8,182 nucleotides of DNA from an uncultured euryarchaeote (GCA_937897365.1 CALCOP010000004.1:1-8182); one strand, 5' to 3'. Counted from the stretch's first letter, positions 1 to 6,108 are shown. Numbers and translations: made by a program. The notes: generated from the letters alone by a model not told the origin.

Positions 1-581
1 TGGAACTTGATCGATTAGCACCACCACATGCTCTCCTCGGAACAAACACTTCTTCGCTCTCAATTGCTGACATTGCTGCAGCCACTTCCCGCCCAGAGAA
101 CGTCATTGGAATGCATTTCTTTAATCCAGTCCCAATCATGAAATTACTGGAACTGGTACGCCATGATTTAACCAGCGATGCGACGATTGCAGCAGCTCAG
201 TCTGCGGGTGCATCAATGGGTAAAACGACCATACTGGTCAAAGATATTCCAGGATTTGCAACAAGCCGTCTTGGTGTTGCACTTGGCAATGAAGCCATTC
301 GAATGCTTGCAGATGGTGTTGCAAGTGCCAAGGACATTGATACAGCAATGGTCCTTGGATACAAACACCCAATGGGACCACTTGCATTGAGCGACCTCGT
401 AGGTCTTGATGTTCGACGCGATATTCTCAAAAACTTACAATCTTCATTTAATGATGATGCTTATGCTCCACACCCTCTTTTGGAAAAGTTAGTTGCAGCA
501 GGCCGTTTGGGTAAGAAAACTGGTAAGGGGATTTACGACTGGTCTTCAGGAAAAGCAGAAGAAACTGAGTTGCCAGAATAA
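1..581 (+). CDS. 3-hydroxyacyl-CoA dehydrogenase, C-terminal part (5' end outside window)
   Basis: This enzyme oxidises (S)-3-hydroxyacyl-CoA to 3-ketoacyl-CoA with NAD+ in the cytoplasm, as in beta-oxidation or phenylacetate-type pathways. The frame is open from base 3 to the stop at 579-581 and gives 192 visible residues. The family is about 280-290 long, so roughly the first 90 residues, with the Rossmann nucleotide-binding loop, lie outside the window. Visible motifs are NTSSLSI (residues 15-21), the catalytic HFFNPVP histidine (H38), its partner glutamate E50 in LLELV, PGFATSRLG (84-91 region), the HPMGPL/DLVGLDVR segment, and a closing GRLGKKTGKGIYDW. The spacing H38-E50-S88 matches H158-E170-N208 of the human enzyme, but the usual active-site Asn is Ser here. 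The SRLG form is, from memory, common in a prokaryotic subfamily. The internal ATG at 111 is not the start, because family sequence continues upstream of it. The gene faces the crotonase tail to tail, 23 bases apart. Confidence 0.93.
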   Translation, partial: ELDRLAPPHALLGTNTSSLSIADIAAATSRPENVIGMHFFNPVPIMKLLELVRHDLTSDATIAAAQSAGASMGKTTILVKDIPGFATSRLGVALGNEAIRMLADGVASAKDIDTAMVLGYKHPMGPLALSDLVGLDVRRDILKNLQSSFNDDAYAPHPLLEKLVAAGRLGKKTGKGIYDWSSGKAEETELPE

Positions 582-602
582 TGTTCAAACTTCTGAAGAA
601 TG

Positions 603-613
603 TTTCATTTTTC
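603..613 (+). terminator. possible T-rich transcription terminator after the dehydrogenase
   Basis: Twenty-two bases past the dehydrogenase stop lies TTTCATTTTTC, with 8 T in the first 10 bases. TTTCA at 603-607 can pair with TGAAA at 616-620. Archaeal RNA polymerase can stop at T-rich tracts without a strong hairpin, so this is a plausible terminator for the plus-strand gene. It lies over the final codons of the converging crotonase gene. No comparable tract follows the crotonase on the minus strand. Confidence 0.25.
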
Positions 614-1393
614 ACTGAAATCAGGTTTTCGCTTTTCAATAAAAGCGGTTACACCTTCTCTGAATGCTTCAGTTGTACCTGCTGCCTCAATCAGTGTTCG
701 TTCGTGCTTAAGATGTGTTTCAAAATCTTGAGTCGATTGCACATCAAGTAGGTGCTTTGTTGCTTCCTTTGTGTGGCTTCCCCACTGACTCCATCGTTTG
801 GCCATGTTCACTGCTGCGTCGATAAGTTGTTCATCTTCGACTAAAGCATCCACAGCACCAACTGATATACACTGCTCAGCATCCCATACCTCATTTTCAA
901 AGAAGAATCTCCTGCTTACTTGGTCTCCAACCAGTCGTGGTAAAAGCCATGTTGTCCCGCCATCGGGTGACAAGCCCATGCCAGAATACGAGGCAGCCAT
1001 TTTGGCTTTTGTAGAAGCGATTCTCGCATCACAGGCCAGAGCTAAACCGAGCCCTCCACCCGCACATGCACCATTGATTGCTGCGATAGTGATTTTAGGC
1101 GATTGTCGCATTCGGACCAAAAGTGGGTGGAGGACTCCAGTTAGATCTCGAATGAGTTGCGGTGCATCACCGTCTTTGATTGATTGAGCAAATGCATGAA
1201 TATCCGCACCTGCCGAGAAAAATTTTCCCTCTCCAGTAAGGACCAATGCCTGAACTTTAGGTTCAGCGAGAGCTTGGTCAATCGCTTTTGCCATCATCGG
1301 TAAAAATTCTCGAGAAAAGGATTGAGTGGCAGATTGTCCTGAGAAACGAATGAGTCGTATTCCGTGTTTCATATCACTGAATTCAACGCTCAT
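605..1393 (-). CDS. enoyl-CoA hydratase/isomerase family (crotonase fold), PaaG-like active site
   Basis: This 262-residue crotonase acts on CoA thioesters in the cytoplasm. Crotonase landmarks are SAGADI (60-65) and NGACAGGGLGLALACD (107-122), which form the CoA-thioester oxyanion hole, then LSPDGGTTWLLPRLVG (141-156) and the C-terminal AFREGVTAFIEKRKPDF. Aligned by eye to rat mitochondrial hydratase, the two catalytic glutamates are replaced: E144 by G116 and E164 by Y136. D144 sits where the catalytic Asp of PaaG-type isomerases lies, and the PDGGTTWLLPR stretch closely resembles PaaG. An enoyl-CoA double-bond or epoxide isomerase is therefore more likely than a classical hydratase; the substrate cannot be read from sequence. 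The ATG start is supported by GAGGTGA four bases upstream. The gene follows the aldehyde dehydrogenase by 9 bases in the same operon. Confidence 0.9.
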   Translation of the reverse strand: MSVEFSDMKHGIRLIRFSGQSATQSFSREFLPMMAKAIDQALAEPKVQALVLTGEGKFFSAGADIHAFAQSIKDGDAPQLIRDLTGVLHPLLVRMRQSPKITIAAINGACAGGGLGLALACDARIASTKAKMAASYSGMGLSPDGGTTWLLPRLVGDQVSRRFFFENEVWDAEQCISVGAVDALVEDEQLIDAAVNMAKRWSQWGSHTKEATKHLLDVQSTQDFETHLKHERTLIEAAGTTEAFREGVTAFIEKRKPDFSEK

Positions 1394-1397
1394 TTGT

Positions 1398-1405
1398 TCA
1401 CCTCA
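1398..1405 (-). promoter_or_regulatory. Shine-Dalgarno site of the crotonase gene, overlapping the upstream stop codon
   Basis: On the minus strand the bases read TGAGGTGA, then ACAA, then ATG. The first TGA is the stop codon of the aldehyde dehydrogenase and GAGGTGA is the ribosome binding site of the crotonase. This arrangement fixes the crotonase start and suggests coupled translation of the two genes. Confidence 0.75.
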
Positions 1406-2839
1406 AAGTTTGATGTTGACGTTCTTCACCTTGGTGTAGAATCGCATTGCATCTTGACTTTGTTCGACTCCGATACCTGATTTTTTCCAACCTGTGAATG
1501 CAGTTTGAGGGAATGTGATTGGATATTCATTTATCGAGACCATACCACTTTCTAAATCACGTGCCATTGAATGTGCTCTACTCAGATTATTCGTCCAAAT
1601 ACCGTTCAACAATCCGAACGGTGAATCATTCGCCAGAGATAATGCCTCAGCATCTTCGCTGAAGGTTGTAACCGATAGTATGGGTCCGAATAATTCATCA
1701 TTAAACAGGAGATTTTCCTTATCGACTCCAGTAACAACAGTTGCTTCCATGAATGCTCCATCCCCCTCAATGATGTTACCACCACAAGCGATTTCTCCAC
1801 CCATTGCGAGTCCAGCAGCCAATTTTTCCATGACTTCATCTCGATGGTTTTGATGAACAAGGCTTCCAATACGGACCCCTTCTTCCATTCCAGGGCCAAC
1901 TTTCCATTTGCTGACTTCGGCTACGACTGCATCAACTAATTCATCATGTATATCTTCGTGAACAATAAGTCGAGAGCCAGCCCAGCACATCTGTCCAGCG
2001 TTCATGAAGATTCCAAAGCAAATCGCCTTTGCAGCGTATCGAAGGTTGGCATCTGGGAAGACAATATTCGCACCTTTTCCACCGAGTTCAAGAGTAACTG
2101 GAGTTAGGTTTTCACTTGCCTTTGCCATAACGGTTTGACCTGTAGGAACGCCGCCGGTCAAAACTATTCCATCAACGCCTTTGTGACCTGCCAGAGCATC
2201 TCCGATCAAACCACCAGATCCCGTAATCACTTGAAGAACTCCTGAAGGAAGTCCAACTTCTGCTTCATCCATTGCCTTCGCCCATGCAAGTAGGGAAAGC
2301 GGTGTCCAAGATGCAGGCTTAGCGATCACCGTGCAACCTGCCGCAAGTGCAGGTGCAATTGAGCGCAAGGCGAGTTGGAGCGGAAAGTTCCAAGGAATAA
2401 TGTGAACGGTTACGCCAAGTGGCTGACGTAGCGTGTAATTGAGTCGGTTTCCAGGTACTGGAATGGTGCTCCCCTCGATTTTATCGGACAGTCCAGCGAA
2501 GTATTCGAGCGTCCAAGCACCGTAGCGAATTTCAGAGAGTGCTTCCCTGAATGTCTTACCGTTATTGTTGGATTCGATGACTGCGAGTTCCTTTGCCTTT
2601 GCATAGGTTTCTTGTGCCATCTTATTGAGGATACGACCTCGTTGAGCAGGGTCCATATTCTTCCAAGTCGAATCATTGAACGCTGCTTTTGATGCGTCGA
2701 CACATCGATGAACGTCACCGAGTGTCGCCTTGGGAGTTGTTGCCATAACTTCGCTTGTTGCAGGATTGAGTATTTCCGCAGTTGCACCGTCTTCGGCATC
2801 GCACCATTTTCCGTCAATCAACATTTGTTCTACGCTCAT
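1403..2839 (-). CDS. NAD(P)+-dependent aldehyde dehydrogenase
   Basis: This enzyme oxidises an aldehyde to its carboxylic acid in the cytoplasm. It is 478 residues from the preferred ATG, a normal length for the ALDH superfamily. Landmarks (ATG numbering) are PWNFP with oxyanion N151, KPAS with cofactor-binding K174, LTGGVPTG (227-234), LELGGK with general base E251, GQMCW with nucleophile C285, and ELFGP with E382. All core catalytic residues are present. The position that usually carries the ribose-binding Glu is S177, as in E. coli GabD, which prefers NADP+, so NADP+ use is possible. The aldehyde substrate is not identifiable. The longest frame starts at a TTG at 2851, but GGAG at 2846-2849 sits six bases before the ATG at 2839 and overlaps that TTG, so the ATG is chosen. 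It is the first gene of an operon with the crotonase and diverges from the kinase. Confidence 0.94.
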   Translation of the reverse strand: MSVEQMLIDGKWCDAEDGATAEILNPATSEVMATTPKATLGDVHRCVDASKAAFNDSTWKNMDPAQRGRILNKMAQETYAKAKELAVIESNNNGKTFREALSEIRYGAWTLEYFAGLSDKIEGSTIPVPGNRLNYTLRQPLGVTVHIIPWNFPLQLALRSIAPALAAGCTVIAKPASWTPLSLLAWAKAMDEAEVGLPSGVLQVITGSGGLIGDALAGHKGVDGIVLTGGVPTGQTVMAKASENLTPVTLELGGKGANIVFPDANLRYAAKAICFGIFMNAGQMCWAGSRLIVHEDIHDELVDAVVAEVSKWKVGPGMEEGVRIGSLVHQNHRDEVMEKLAAGLAMGGEIACGGNIIEGDGAFMEATVVTGVDKENLLFNDELFGPILSVTTFSEDAEALSLANDSPFGLLNGIWTNNLSRAHSMARDLESGMVSINEYPITFPQTAFTGWKKSGIGVEQSQDAMRFYTKVKNVNIKL

Positions 2840-2845
2840 ATTCCG

Positions 2846-2849
2846 CTCC
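2846..2849 (-). promoter_or_regulatory. Shine-Dalgarno site of the aldehyde dehydrogenase
   Basis: The minus strand reads TTGGAGCGGAATATG. GGAG lies six bases before the ATG at 2839 and overlaps the TTG at 2851 that opens the longest frame. This places the start four codons inside that frame. Confidence 0.55.
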
Positions 2850-2912
2850 AAGGGTTATCCCCTCAAAGGCATTCGCTTGACCCGACTTGCTTTCAAAGAA
2901 CGGAAAAGTATT

Positions 2913-2932
2913 GATTCTTGGTAAAAAGAATC
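2913..2932. repeat. perfect 7-bp inverted repeat, possible operator
   Basis: GATTCTT at 2913-2919 is exactly complementary to AAGAATC at 2926-2932, with GGTAAA between the arms. The 20-base dyad lies in the divergent promoter region, 28 bases before the kinase ATG, and overlaps the TTG at 2918 that would open the longest kinase frame. A dyad of this size and place suits a dimeric regulator or an RNA hairpin in the leader. The motif is seen directly; the function is inferred. Confidence 0.4.
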
Positions 2933-2959
2933 TTGAAGCGAGTTCTCTGTGCATACAGT

Positions 2960-3625
2960 ATGGCTCGAGAGGTCGGTTTGGCAGATGCGGCTGCTCGAAC
3001 CATTGCAGACCGTGCTCCACGCCTGCTGGTCATTGCCGGCGCAACTGGAACTGGAAAGTCAACCGCTTCAGTTCAACTTGCAGCGGACATAGGTTTTGCC
3101 CGACTTCTTTCTACTGATGCCGTTCGAGAAATCATGCGCTCTTGTGACGAAGAGCGAAAGGAACCAGCTCTCCACAGATCATCGTTCTCACGCGGTAGTT
3201 CGGGAGAACCAGTCATCGATTGGTTGGATACCTGTCAAGCCGTTGAAGGGGGTATTGTCGCAACCATTGACCGTGCTCGACGTGAAGGTATTGACTTGTT
3301 GATTGAAGGGGTTCACATCAATCCGAGTGAGCGCTTACTGCGCAGTTGGCGTGAAGCAGGTGGAATTGCAGTTGGATTGGTGATGGCCGTAGGTGAAGAG
3401 GATCGCCACCGCTCGATGATTCGCTCTCGGGACGCCCATTCATTTCGCCGTCCAGACCGCTATCTTGCTGCCTTTCAACGAATTCGAGCAATCCAGGATG
3501 GATTGATTGAGCGTGCAAAAATTGCATCTTGGCCTATTGTTGACCTTTCAAGGGTGAGTAAAGATACTGACCGAATTAAGCATCTGTTAGACCTTGCCTG
3601 GAACGATCATGTTCAACGGCGTTAA
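2960..3625 (+). CDS. P-loop kinase resembling 2-phosphoglycerate kinase, without ATP-cone domain
   Basis: This is a soluble P-loop NTPase of 221 residues from the ATG at 2960 (235 from the TTG at 2918). Visible motifs (ATG numbering) are a Walker A GATGTGKST (27-35), STDAVREIMR (51-60), LLIEGVHINP (113-122) as a Walker-B-like strand, and an arginine-rich DRHRSMIRSR (148-157), probably the lid. The STDxVRExMR and IEGVHxxP pattern recalls archaeal 2-phosphoglycerate kinases (COG2074), which make 2,3-bisphosphoglycerate on the way to the solute cyclic 2,3-diphosphoglycerate. Known members usually carry an N-terminal ATP-cone that is absent here, so the substrate is uncertain. The start is unsure: neither candidate has a clear Shine-Dalgarno site, and the TTG falls inside an inverted repeat, so the ATG is preferred. 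The gene stands alone on the plus strand, and its stop overlaps that of the converging pilus operon. Confidence 0.8.
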   Translation: MAREVGLADAAARTIADRAPRLLVIAGATGTGKSTASVQLAADIGFARLLSTDAVREIMRSCDEERKEPALHRSSFSRGSSGEPVIDWLDTCQAVEGGIVATIDRARREGIDLLIEGVHINPSERLLRSWREAGGIAVGLVMAVGEEDRHRSMIRSRDAHSFRRPDRYLAAFQRIRAIQDGLIERAKIASWPIVDLSRVSKDTDRIKHLLDLAWNDHVQRR

Positions 3626-4071
3626 GCATGAACGACATCGAAGGAAATCGAAGTTGTTAGCATTGCTGAACCATCAGAAATACCCAATTCACCGGTGAAA
3701 TGAAGTGTTGTGGGCGATGTTTCATTGACATGCATATTGATTATTTTAATTTCGATGCCACGGATTTCTCCATGGTGAAGTATGTCATCATGGACGCTTT
3801 GATATGCAGTTTCTCCCGCTTCAAGTGGTTCAAGTCCTCCAGTTATCCATAAGTGGGTGCGAGCTTCTGTTAGTTCAGGAATCGCATCTACAGCTTCTAA
3901 GGATGTGACGAGCACTCCATCGGATGCAGTTTCGTAAGGCATTGTCAAACCTGCAACTTTCACTCCGAAAATGGCCATGGAAAGTAAAGACATTAGCAAC
4001 ACGACACCGGTTGCAAGAAGCATCTGTCCCGTATCTCTGTCTTGGTCGAATTGAGGTGTTCTCAGCTGCAT
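3622..4071 (-). CDS. small single-pass membrane protein, candidate pilin-like subunit B of the pilus operon
   Basis: This protein of about 149 residues has a short polar N-terminus, then DRDTGQMLLATG (11-22), a hydrophobic segment to about residue 40, and an extracytoplasmic domain that looks rich in beta strands, without cysteines. A small residue plus Gln at the start of the hydrophobic segment (TG|Q) recalls archaeal pilin-like and class III leader sites. It also recalls haloarchaeal proteins encoded next to TadA/TadC genes that begin RGQLxL. The leader is acidic rather than basic, which is unusual. A minor pilin or pilus accessory role is inferred from this and from its place as last gene of the operon. 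The start is ATG at 4071, one base into the preceding stop (TGATG), or the TTG one codon earlier; GGAGGTGG at 4078-4085 serves either. The stop at 3622-3624 overlaps the kinase stop on the other strand. Confidence 0.75.
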   Translation of the reverse strand: MQLRTPQFDQDRDTGQMLLATGVVLLMSLLSMAIFGVKVAGLTMPYETASDGVLVTSLEAVDAIPELTEARTHLWITGGLEPLEAGETAYQSVHDDILHHGEIRGIEIKIINMHVNETSPTTLHFTGELGISDGSAMLTTSISFDVVHA

Positions 4072-4511
4072 CAAGCACCACCTCCTCTATTCCAAACATC
4101 CAGTGTTACCGTCCAAGAATTTTCATCAATAGCGAGAAGATGGTGGACAGTGACAGTTTCTCCCGCAGGGGTTCCGGTATTGCCGTAAGGTGCGGAAGTT
4201 CCACTGTTTTGTGCTAACCAACAGTTTGCTTCTTTTCCAGCAGCAATTTGATTTTGCAGCAGAAAGCAAGCGTCATCAAGTTCACCGTTTTGCAGTAATT
4301 CACTTAATCGGTTTTCACCCGATACCTCGGCTTCTAAACTCATGCCGTATCGAAAAGCATCATTTCCGGTAATCTCTAATGCTGCATCATGAGCTACACT
4401 GGGTGCATCAGGGACATCAATTCGAATGAGGAAAGTTGCGGACATGAAGAATAACCAAAACAAGGTCAGCATCTCAAGGATGTGAACTTGAGCATCTTCG
4501 TCATGACGCAT
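4071..4511 (-). CDS. small single-pass membrane protein, candidate pilin-like subunit A of the pilus operon
   Basis: This 146-residue protein has a seven-residue leader MRHDEDA, then QVHILE (8-13), a hydrophobic helix to about residue 30, and a polar domain with two cysteines (C82, C97) that could form a disulfide outside the cell. The QxHxLE sequence before the helix resembles haloarchaeal proteins (RGQAHTLE type, which I associate with DUF7288) found in TadA/TadC-type pilus clusters. It also loosely resembles the QxSxE class III pilin motif, with one residue more between Q and E. The C-terminus, VTVHHLLAID...WTVTLDVWNRGGGA, forms two likely strands. The final glycines are encoded by the ribosome site of the next gene. 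Its start, four bases after the TadC-like 2 stop, has GGGTGA four bases upstream. Role: probably a minor pilin or assembly factor, by inference. Confidence 0.78.
   Translation of the reverse strand: MRHDEDAQVHILEMLTLFWLFFMSATFLIRIDVPDAPSVAHDAALEITGNDAFRYGMSLEAEVSGENRLSELLQNGELDDACFLLQNQIAAGKEANCWLAQNSGTSAPYGNTGTPAGETVTVHHLLAIDENSWTVTLDVWNRGGGA
4078..4085 (-). promoter_or_regulatory. Shine-Dalgarno site of pilin-like B, coding for the glycine tail of pilin-like A
   Basis: The minus strand reads GGAGGTGG, followed by TGCTTGATG. In the frame of the upstream gene this stretch codes its closing Arg-Gly-Gly-Gly-Ala and stop. Spacing is six bases to the ATG at 4071 and three to the TTG at 4074, so it does not settle which is used. 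Confidence 0.65.
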
Positions 4512-4515
4512 TCAA

Positions 4516-4521
4516 TCACCC
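4516..4521 (-). promoter_or_regulatory. Shine-Dalgarno site of pilin-like A, overlapping the TadC-like 2 stop
   Basis: GGGTGA ends in the TGA stop codon of the upstream gene and lies four bases (TTGA) before the ATG at 4511. Stop and ribosome site are shared, as between the aldehyde dehydrogenase and the crotonase. Confidence 0.6.
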
Positions 4522-6096
4522 AAGGAACAACGGCGTGGGCACGAAGGTACCCGATGAAGGATTGAGGCCAGGAACTTCAGTGATTCCAATTAAATTGGGC
4601 GTAAATGCCAAGAAATTGAATACGAGCAAGGCAACCAAAATCATCATTCCTGAGTGCTTGAAACCTGTGGAGAATCTTCCGGTAGACATCAGACCCGCCA
4701 TCGTACCGTTTCCTACAGCCTGCATCGTGACACCATAATAGAACACAGTTAGGAAAAACAACGGATCAATGTTTCGAATTGTCATGTTTCCAATGGTCTG
4801 TCCGCCACTGTCACCACCTTCTTCACCGCTGGAGTTTGAGCCGGCGATAGCAGGAATAAAGACAACTGCAAGAGTGACAATAACGCCAAGGAAAACGAAG
4901 TATGAAGTCCAAATAACCGCAATGTATGATCCAATTGCTCGTCGTCTTTCACCTTCAAGGAACTTCAGTTCACGTGAATCGTTCGCTGCAGTGACAAGAA
5001 TATCTGAAATCTTTCCACCGGCCCGGTCTGCTTCTGCAATCAGTGCAATCGCTCTTTGAACTAAAGGCGTGCCTACACGTTCGGCAAACTGCTTGATAAC
5101 ATCACTAAATTTGATACCCCAGCTCAACTGGTCGGACATTTTCTTGACTTCGTCATTAAGTGCCCCATATTCTGATGTTGCAAGGGTTTGAATGGCCACC
5201 GTCATCGAGAGACCCCCCTTCCAGTATTCAGCGAGGTCTCGGAGGAAATCAGGGAACTTTTCCTCAACTTCATTCTTTGCGTTTTCGACACGCTCCCAGT
5301 AAAAAGAGGCCGGATAGAGGAAGAAGAAGAACATCATTCCAAAGAAGTTGAGGAAGATGAACGGACGAATCGATTTCGGTCCTAACTCAACTTCAGGGCC
5401 TATCCAAAACGACATGTTGTTCATGTTCGAAGGGATTCCGTCGTAATAGTGAACGGTCATGTCGAAGGTAAACGAAGAGATTCTCTTCCCTTCTTCCATG
5501 GAAAAGACGAGCAACTCATAGCGCGTGTCAGGAGGTATAGAGTTCATCTCAATTTTACAATCATCATTTGCTGTATCCGTAGTACCGGTATACGGATTAC
5601 CCATGATATCACCGCTTTGAGAGCGGATTGCTACAATGTAATCCGTTTGAGTATCGGCAGTAACACTGCAATTCAACCACAAAGGTTGCAAGACCGTAAT
5701 CCCACCTGTTTGTTGGGGGTCAACTCCGGGGACATCGAAATTTTTCCCTTGCTTGGTCAGCGAATTCCATTCTTCACCTTCCCAAACAACTCTGTCAGGA
5801 GCATCTTGCAGGATGGAACACGACTGGTTTGCAGAATAATCAGGTTTGACATTTGAATTGAATTGTTCTCCAATTGAGTTGCCTTGTGAATCTTTGGCCG
5901 TGAGTCCGCAATACAAATTGGTAAACATTGGTTCACCGTTTTGCGTTGGAATAAAACCCGAATTTGTAGCCCAAACGGTAGCAGTACATAATCCCAAAAG
6001 AATTGACACAAAGAGAATAGCGTAGAGTTTTGTGAGTGTGGAATCGTCCTTGGGTAAGTCAAGTTTAACGGTGATTTTCTCCTTTTTACGCGCCAT
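4516..6096 (-). CDS. TadC/FlaJ-like pilus platform protein 2 with large extracytoplasmic domain
   Basis: This is a polytopic membrane protein of the type II secretion F (T2SSF) family, the platform on which the ATPase acts to assemble pilin. It is 526 residues from the ATG at 6096. A lysine-rich cytoplasmic start leads into membrane segment 1 (about 24-44). An extracytoplasmic domain of about 200 residues (45-244) follows, with four cysteines (C63, C93, C143, C180) and several N-x-S/T sites. Then come segment 2 (245-267), the T2SSF cytoplasmic domain (about 280-390, with FPDFLRDLAEYWKGG and AEADRAGGKISDIL), segment 3 (391-416), a Ser/Gly/Glu-rich loop (about 419-434), and segments 4 and 5 (445-470, 484-505). 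The four-cysteine ectodomain is not a standard part of TadC or FlaJ. The longest frame starts at a GTG at 6114 overlapping the previous stop, but a perfect GGAGGTGA four bases before the ATG at 6096 decides for the ATG. Confidence 0.88.
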   Translation of the reverse strand: MARKKEKITVKLDLPKDDSTLTKLYAILFVSILLGLCTATVWATNSGFIPTQNGEPMFTNLYCGLTAKDSQGNSIGEQFNSNVKPDYSANQSCSILQDAPDRVVWEGEEWNSLTKQGKNFDVPGVDPQQTGGITVLQPLWLNCSVTADTQTDYIVAIRSQSGDIMGNPYTGTTDTANDDCKIEMNSIPPDTRYELLVFSMEEGKRISSFTFDMTVHYYDGIPSNMNNMSFWIGPEVELGPKSIRPFIFLNFFGMMFFFFLYPASFYWERVENAKNEVEEKFPDFLRDLAEYWKGGLSMTVAIQTLATSEYGALNDEVKKMSDQLSWGIKFSDVIKQFAERVGTPLVQRAIALIAEADRAGGKISDILVTAANDSRELKFLEGERRRAIGSYIAVIWTSYFVFLGVIVTLAVVFIPAIAGSNSSGEEGGDSGGQTIGNMTIRNIDPLFFLTVFYYGVTMQAVGNGTMAGLMSTGRFSTGFKHSGMMILVALLVFNFLAFTPNLIGITEVPGLNPSSGTFVPTPLFLG

Positions 6097-6100
6097 TTCC

Positions 6101-6108
6101 TCACCTCC
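6101..6108 (-). promoter_or_regulatory. perfect Shine-Dalgarno site of TadC-like 2
   Basis: The minus strand reads GGAGGTGA, GGAA, ATG. All eight bases match the canonical anti-Shine-Dalgarno complement. This places the start at 6096, not at the GTG at 6114 that overlaps the TadC-like 1 stop. Confidence 0.85.

Larger units (their letters stand above)
2840..2959. promoter_or_regulatory. divergent promoter region between aldehyde dehydrogenase and kinase
   Basis: Two divergent genes share this 120-base stretch, so both promoters should lie here. No consensus archaeal TATA box is clear. The A-rich GTAAAAAGAA at 2921-2930 is about 30-38 bases before the kinase ATG and could be a degenerate TATA element for a short-leader transcript. 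AAAAGTATTG at 2905-2914 is a second weak candidate, readable on either strand. AGGG/CCCT arms at 2851-2854 and 2860-2863 could make a small hairpin just upstream of the aldehyde dehydrogenase ribosome site. TCAAAG occurs twice 30 bases apart, at 2863-2868 and 2893-2898. Only the divergent geometry and the inverted repeat listed separately are firm. Confidence 0.35.

Noticed and set aside
798..1187. Plus-strand open frame of 129 codons inside the crotonase gene
   Set aside because: It is antisense to a clearly recognisable crotonase, has no ribosome site and a low-complexity Ser/Pro/Ala composition; it is a shadow frame.
2410..2817. Minus-strand alternative frame of 135 codons inside the aldehyde dehydrogenase
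   Set aside because: It overlaps conserved ALDH sequence in another frame and looks random; no frameshift is needed because the ALDH frame is intact.
3611..3633. GTTCA/TGAAC arms around an AACG-G-CGTT dyad at the convergent stop codons
   Set aside because: The stems are 4-5 bp with poor loop geometry and no T-tract follows on either strand, so a bidirectional terminator is not supported.
5449..5856. Plus-strand open frame of 135 codons within TadC-like 2
   Set aside because: It is antisense to the extracytoplasmic domain of a well supported gene, with no recognisable motif or ribosome site.
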